From Ahaetulla prasina (taxonomy: Eukaryota > Chordata > Lepidosauria > Squamata > Colubridae), in assembly GCF_028640845.1 (NCBI RefSeq), contig NC_080540.1:135684420-135748419 (forward strand): 64,000 nt of DNA. The letters run 5' to 3'. The notes under the pieces are model-generated. The model saw nothing but the letters and a program-made list of their open reading frames with translations, did no database searches and was not told where the DNA came from. Of the stretch, positions 57,721 through 64,000 are shown piece by piece (position 1 is the stretch's first letter; each line of letters opens with the position of its first letter). The position numbers and the translations under genes are program-made.

Positions 57721-60700
57721 ACTTTAGAGAACAGCCAAGTTTGCTTGAGTACAGCCACCTGCTGAGATGATGTAAACTAAGCAATCCTTAATTAATGGAT
57801 TTTATACCACTTCTTTGGTTTACTGCTTTTTGTTTCTTAGTTTTCCAGATTGTTGAAACCTTTCTCCAGTACAGTATATAATACGGAATTGGTCTAGAAA
57901 CAGTTTCAAAAGTCCACTGAATTTTGTCCGCCATGGACTGTGGCAAGGTAAGCAAGAGAAAACGCATGTGTCTCTCAGCAACCTCAAATCTGGCTGCAAA
58001 GATGATCAGCCCCTTTAGAGGTCCTTTCCCACCCATCTCCACAAACCAGGAAAATGGCCTGATGTCATGATTTCAAAATTTAGTCATCTTCTGGGGCATT
58101 GAAACTTGGCAGCAGGGTTTGGGATTACTTTCTGCATTTGGGGAGGTTTAACGGTGGATTGGAAACCATTTGCCTTCTTAACTACCCAAATGGGTGATTA
58201 CCCTGTTTTCTGTTGTGGCATCAAAACCACCTGCAAGTCTGCCAGAAAACTAGCAGCAGAGGCCAGGTTGCAGCTCCCAGTCCTTCAGAGGTTGCCTGCC
58301 CTCAACTCCAGGTTGGCAGTCACTCTCTAATAAAGTTTAGAGCTTTCCTATTTTGCAAGCATTTGAGCTCTTCGCTTTTGCTTCCATTGCGTGCTCTCTC
58401 TCGCCTCTCCAACTGCACATGGGATCAGACAGCCGCCTGCCAGCAGTTGTACTTAACACCGCATCTGACAACTCTTTGCACCCTTAATTGTTCTTAATTC
58501 TTTAACACACTGAGTGATTACTAGACACTAATTGGGCAGATTTAAAGCAGGAGCAAGAAGATGTACAGAAATGGTATATACCACTCCCCATCAGATCCAA
58601 ATCCTTTGTCATAGCAAAAAAACATCCAAGGGAAGTGAAATGTTGAAATCAAAGCTGTCATTTGAGAAGGAGCAATGTAATGCTAAAACGATAATTTCTT
58701 TAAAGTGATGCTAGATGAAGCTTACAGATAAGGTGCTTAGCAGCAACGTATTTTGAATAGGCCAAATCTTCCATATAGTCATGATCTCGATAATCCCATC
58801 AATGTTCCATTATAGTCAAACATGTCTCAACATCTTGATCACCTTCACGCTTTCCTGCCAAAATGCCTCGAAGTAGAGTCTCTTACACTGTTGTTAAAAA
58901 AACAACAACACAGCTTATCCTGTTGTTTCCTTCCACATCTGCTTTGGAAACATTTGTTAATAACAACGGGAAGAACGCTGCCCTTTTCCAGATGACTTGC
59001 TGGCCTGAATCAGTGTCTCAGCTAATTTAATCCACTAGACTGGCCTTGGGAAGGTGGGGCTGTGTAACAGAGGCTGATAGTTATCTGTAATGGGTTTGCT
59101 GATTCTAGATCAGCAGGTAATAGTATCCTCATATCTTCTCCGTCCCTTTCTGATTTCCTACTGCAGTTGTTTTAACGCTTCCTTTATCAACACTGAAAAA
59201 TAAAATAAAATAACCCACAATAGAGATATGTCGGTTTTACCCTACACAGAACTTGCACCTCACTGAATAGCTGAAGGATTGATGCAAAATGAGCTGCCTC
59301 TTTTATTCCATCCTGTCCTTGGTACAGGGTTCTAGGAACACGTGGTTGTTTATTGAAAACATACTATCCTAGGAAATAGACACATATCTTGTTACATGGC
59401 AGATAAGCCTCACTGGGCATGTTTCCTAAAAATCCACGGGTGCTTATGATGCAAAAAGCTCATCTGCAAGAGCTAAAATTAAATCCACCATGAAGAAACG
59501 CCACTTTCAAGCCTGACCCAATTTATTTCCTGGGGGTGGAATCGGGAGGGTAAAGAAAAGAGAAACAGCCTTCATCTGATGTAGCCATCACTTTATTTAT
59601 GACCTCCTTCCCTTTGCAGGCACATTTCTCTCTTCCCTCCTTCAGCTGAGACTTTGAAAACGAAGGTATGTTTCTTTTTATAACTAAAGCAATCTAAAGG
59701 CTTCTATTCACTGGAACAAAATTACCTTGAGGGATCCCTTCTTAGATAGTTCTCTGCTGTTTTCTTCAGGGCTTCCTTTAAAAAGTGCTTCCCCTCCCAA
59801 AAGGATTTCTGGATGACAGGAAACATGTCTGCAGGCACCAAATTTCATGGTGTTCTCTCTGTCACTGTAAACCTCTTGGTTTTCTGTAATACAGGCCCCA
59901 AAGTGTCCTAATTTCTTAAAATTAGCATGGCTGTGACGCAATAATGGCAGATATCTTCATGGCAACAGTGGAAATGTGATCAGAGATCCAGAGCTAGGGA
60001 AGAACACCAAACCCTGAAGTTCCACTCTGAAGGCAAAGGAATTAAGATTAATCAATCTGTCTAGTAAAACTGGAAAAGCTTACTTTCCTCCCCTTTTCAA
60101 GAAACATTATTCATATTCTATGTGGGCAGAGAACTTTGGACATGTTCCAAAATATATATGGAGAAACAAAATTTGTCAGGTTTACAAACAAAGGAAAGCC
60201 AAAGTTGTAGACATCATCAACAAGCAATAACAGATGAGCAATTGTCATGGTGGTGAGCATACACCAACTCACCTGAAGCCACCTGTGGCTGGGATGGTTT
60301 TCTTTTTTCATATTATCATATAACTGCCCATGCAGCAAACTCAAATGATAACATAACGTGGTGCAGAATAGCACTTCTCTGCCATTCTCACATAAGCCAA
60401 TGTAAGAATGGCTCACACGTTTCTTTCAAAAGCTTGTTCTGTACACTTTTGCTAGCTTAGTAGTGTCATAAGTAAATCATCCACTCCTGGATTTTGAAAC
60501 GAAGGATCATCCCTGGAGAACCCAGGCATTTATTTCTTGCATCCCTGTGCTGCTACATTTGCTAATGGTTAGAGCTGTCCTCTAGCATCAGGCTGCAGAG
60601 CCATCTATCCAATGGACCCCTAAAAGAATGCCTCTTGTACAGCAAGGAACAAGTAATATAAACAGCCAAGAAAGACTTCTCTAGACAAACCAGCCAATCA

Positions 60701-62473
60701 CCACTAGGTCTCCAGGTTGTACACCTCACTGACTGAGGAGGAAATGGAGTGGTAAGTCTTAGCTATCTGATGAGATTTCAATCTGAACCAAAACAATCTC
60801 TATGATTCTAATGATACTGGGCATTTGGTACAACGGGTAAAAGACAAATTATTCTTATAGCATTTAGAATGGGGAAAAAGACATTCCCAATAAAGTTGAG
60901 TCATCTGATAAGCTCTCTTACGATTAAGTTCATACATCACAGTAAGCTACGGCTTGCCACAAATATAATTTATTAATAACATTATGTGGAAATAAGCTAA
61001 ACCATAAATTCTGAGTTACAAACTACAGTGCTTAGATGCATGCATTACACCGAGCCAAAACAGCACAAAATATTAGCATAATGAGCAACCTTAACCAATC
61101 ACAATGAAGCCTAAAATATATTTTTTAAAGGAGTATTGCTTCCTTTTCTTTGAAGGGCAATATGCAAAATTCTGTAAAAGATAATAAATAATTCACCATC
61201 ATCAACTCCTGCATTTCCCAGAAAGTGGCTATTCACCTTGGCACAGAAGCATTAAGCTGTATTTGATATGAACTTAACTCATTATTTGAAATCATGGGCA
61301 ACCTCAATTGGGCAGACCTGAGGTTGTGGTCATCATGTTCCAATATCAAGGTGCTAAAACACTCATAAAATAATATAAACCAATGTAGCTCAGTTTTACA
61401 GCATTTTTAATCAGCTATCTTCAAAACGAAATCTATTCTCCAATTCTATAACAATTTCAGACTGTGTACATACATTGTGCCAAACCACCACCCCTCCCAA
61501 AAATCCAGGTTTACAAACCATGTTGTTCTGCATAGCATTCAAATGATAGGTTAAACCTAGTCATCTTCCAAATGCTACCCTGTGATTTGTGATACACGTG
61601 AACACTGGTGTGCTTACTGCTATTCTACTTGTGCAAATCTTCTGAAAATGGTACATGCAAAAGGGCCTCCTTTTGAATTGATAAAGCAGTTCCATTCTTT
61701 TCCATTCTTGTGCTGCTGCTTTGTAAACTGCTTTCAACCACATCTGTGTGCCTGTGAAGCAAAGTGAGGTGGCTAGAGACACCTGTGCATGCAGAAACAG
61801 ACAGGACCATTTAATGAAGTAGCCACACAAGAGTAGAAAAAGATGCTGCTGCTTGTTTTATCAATGGGGAAATGGGTGCTTATTTTAAAAAGATGTTTTC
61901 CAAAAGATAGGGAAGAATCCTATTTCAAGTCTGTAAGCAAAAGATAAAATGAGGCATAAGAGACAATGAAAAATCTGATCAATAAACGACTCAAGACAAC
62001 AAATGAGGTAACAAAATACAGGAAGATCTAAAGAATACCCATGTACTGACAAGATACACGGACAAACAGGTGGGAAGTTTGCCTAATGCTTGCCCATATA
62101 ATCACTGCCAAAACCCAACGGGATTGGCTTTTTTATAATTACGTTTTCCTCTGCTCTCCTCACAAGCAGCACAATTCTCTGTGAATTTTTCAAAGGATTG
62201 CAAAGCTTCTAGGTGATACAGCAAGTTTGCCTTCCTTGAGACTCATTAATGCAACTGGGGAAATATGGGCAGGCTGCCTTTTCGGAAAGATGAAGATGCT
62301 CTTTAATTTTTCTCTCAGGATGACCTCTGGTCTCGACAGAGAAATGAAGATTTCTGAGGAAGGGGAGCGAGGGCGGAGAAATCAACAACTTTTCTTATTT
62401 TATCCTCTCAGGGTATGCATCCGCACACTTGGGAACAATGAAAGAACAGTGGAAGCAATCATCCCTTGGTAGT
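57721..62473. other. Unique noncoding DNA, unusually repeat-poor
   Basis: About 4.7 kb without a recognisable transposon or microsatellite. Short frames only. Such a gap can mark functional noncoding DNA or simply very old, unrecognisable repeats. Confidence 0.45.
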
Positions 62474-62507
62474 GGTATGTGTGTGTATGTGTGTGTGTGT
62501 GTGTGTG
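62474..62507. repeat. (GT)n microsatellite
   Basis: gtgtgtatgtgtgtgtgtg-type tract. Confidence 0.9.
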
Positions 62508-63316
62508 AGCATATTCAGTTGTAGAGTTTTCTTCAGTATGTGATGCAGCTGCAGGCTTTGGTCCCCCTAAGCATAATCTGTAGCCCCAAGAGAGCATAGA
62601 CAGAAACTGTACACACCATAGACTAGGTCACATTTCAAGAGCATCTCTATTTGTAGTCCCTCCATTTATCCTTCAGTTCTGAGAATGGAGTCAGCTTCAT
62701 TAAAAAAAAACACCACCCAAAAACCAGTGTATGTTTCTGCCCTTCCATTGAGAGAAAAACATCGTTACATAGCCTTGGAAATTTAAATTGATCAAACTAA
62801 AGTTTTTGTTTTCTCAACAGCATCCTCTAGCCTTCAGTTTGTTTTTCCCCATTTTTTTTTAAAAAAAGAGAGCAGTGTCAGATCAAGAATGCATGATTAA
62901 GAAGTATTGTATATATCTTTGTCATCTTTCCATGGTCCTTTTTATTTCCTCGTTGTCCTTGATCTTTGCTGTTCACTATCGCTTCTGATTTATATGGTCT
63001 ATATGATTGTATATTTTCTCTCTTATTAAGTTTTTTAGGATACATGTTTCTTTCCAGAAATAGTCTATTCCTTATTTGGATACTTTAAGCTGTTATCATT
63101 TTTTAATCTCTTTTTTCTTTCATTTAATTGGTTTTTATTGTAATTTCCTTATTTTTATAATTGTGAGACATCCTAAGTCATTAAGAGTTGGTTGGTATAC
63201 AATTAACAATCAATCAAACAAGCAATGAGGGGGGAAATATTTCTTAATCCCAAACGATGAAGAAGGTATGAATATACATATTAAATAGTAAAGATAAAGC
63301 TTCCCCTCACACATAT
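62508..63316. other. Unique noncoding DNA
   Basis: T-rich, nothing recognised. Confidence 0.45.
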
Positions 63317-63640
63317 GTGCTAGTTGTTCCCGACTCTAAGGGGCGGTACTCATCTCCGTTTCAAAGCCGAAGAGCCAGCACTGTCCGAAAAAGTCTCTGT
63401 GGTCATGTGGCTGGTATGACTAAACAACAAAGATGCATGGAATTCTGTTACTTTCCCACCAAAGGTGGTCCCTATTTTTCTACTTGCATTTTTATGTGCT
63501 TTCAAACTGCTAGGTTGACAGAAGCTGGGACAAGTAACAGGAGCTCAACCCGTTATGTGGCACTAGGGATTCAAACCGCTGAACTGCTGACCTTTCGATT
63601 GACAAGCTCAGCGTCTTAGCCACCGCCTCCCTTACATATT
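63317..63640 (-). mobile_element. Sauria-type SINE with Bov-B-like 3' end
   Basis: On the minus strand the tRNA-like head reads 'gtggctaagacgctgagctt' with B-box-like 'gcggtttgaatccctag'. The body includes 'gtcccagcttctgtcaacct' and 'ataccagccacatgaccaca'. The 3' end 'ttagagtcgggaacaac' followed by 'aggggaagctttatcttta' resembles the Bov-B LINE 3' end, the known tail of Sauria SINEs. The copy is nearly full length. The 100-codon plus-strand frame across it is an artefact. Confidence 0.85.
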
Positions 63641-64000
63641 AAATAGGGGTGGGCAATTAATTTTTCCAGGGATCACATGAAAATCTAAGACTGTTGTGGA
63701 GAGCCAAACCAATTGGGCTGTGAAGGTTCATAGGCAGGCATGCACATCTGTAATTTGAAAAAAAGTTGCCTTTAAAATAAAAACAATGTAGTTGTGCATG
63801 GTGTACACTTATTTAGCTCTGATTTCTAATTTCTGGTTGACTTTATGCAGGCCAGAAAGAGACAGCCAGAGGACTGGATGTGGCCCAGGGGTTGTAAAAT
63901 GCCCAGCTTTGTCTTAGATAAACAGTCCCCTATTTTAGGGAGGTGATAAAGCCTCCTCTAATCAGACTTGCAAGATTCATAACCAATCTTAATAATATTA
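63641..64000. other. Unique noncoding DNA to the window end
   Basis: Nothing recognised. A 'gagagccaaaccaattgggc' stretch near 63700 may belong to another repeat that I cannot name. Confidence 0.4.

Overview
This window looks like noncoding nuclear DNA from a squamate reptile, most likely an advanced snake. I found no host protein-coding exon, rRNA gene, functional tRNA gene, CRISPR array or operon-like arrangement. The squamate assignment rests on the repeats: a tRNA-headed SINE with a Bov-B-like 3' end (Sauria-type), CR1/L3/L2-class LINE tails, L1 LINEs, and a CR1/L3 LINE whose 3' end runs into a (CTATT)n = (AATAG)n microsatellite, an association described for snake genomes. The window is AT-rich, and most apparent open frames are short and lie in repeats or microsatellites.

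Layout. 1-6.0 kb is mostly single-copy with one SINE and one TA-flanked MITE. 6.0-13.0 kb is a dense transposon graveyard: two hAT MITEs side by side at one target, a 5'-truncated L1 with a clear target-site duplication, and a second L1 ORF2 remnant interrupted by a MITE (itself split by a CR1/L2-type LINE end) and by a CR1 3' end. A solo LTR with a perfect 5-bp duplication lies at 13.6-14.2 kb. 14.2-22 kb holds purine microsatellites, a decayed LINE, the LINE plus (AATAG)n tract, an old amniote-type repeat and a SINE. At 22.15-22.51 kb there is a 364-bp GC-rich, nearly palindromic hAT-type element.

22.5-42 kb alternates unique DNA with further TA-MITE and hAT MITE copies, SINEs and microsatellites. 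42.5-50.5 kb is the most active-looking part: a solo LTR, a nested pair of nonautonomous hAT elements with target-site duplications, and an apparently intact 4.26-kb LTR element on the minus strand. That element has near-identical LTRs, a tRNA-Arg-type primer binding site and no recognisable gag, pol or env. 51.3-52.1 kb is an L2-class LINE remnant on the minus strand. From 53.9 to 63.3 kb the sequence is almost repeat-free and shows nothing I recognise, and the window ends with a Sauria-type SINE.

No genes work together here. The biology is transposition: autonomous families (L1, CR1/L2, hAT, LTR elements) appear mainly as fragments alongside nonautonomous passengers that borrow their ends (SINEs with LINE tails, hAT and TA-flanked MITEs, a gene-less LTR element).
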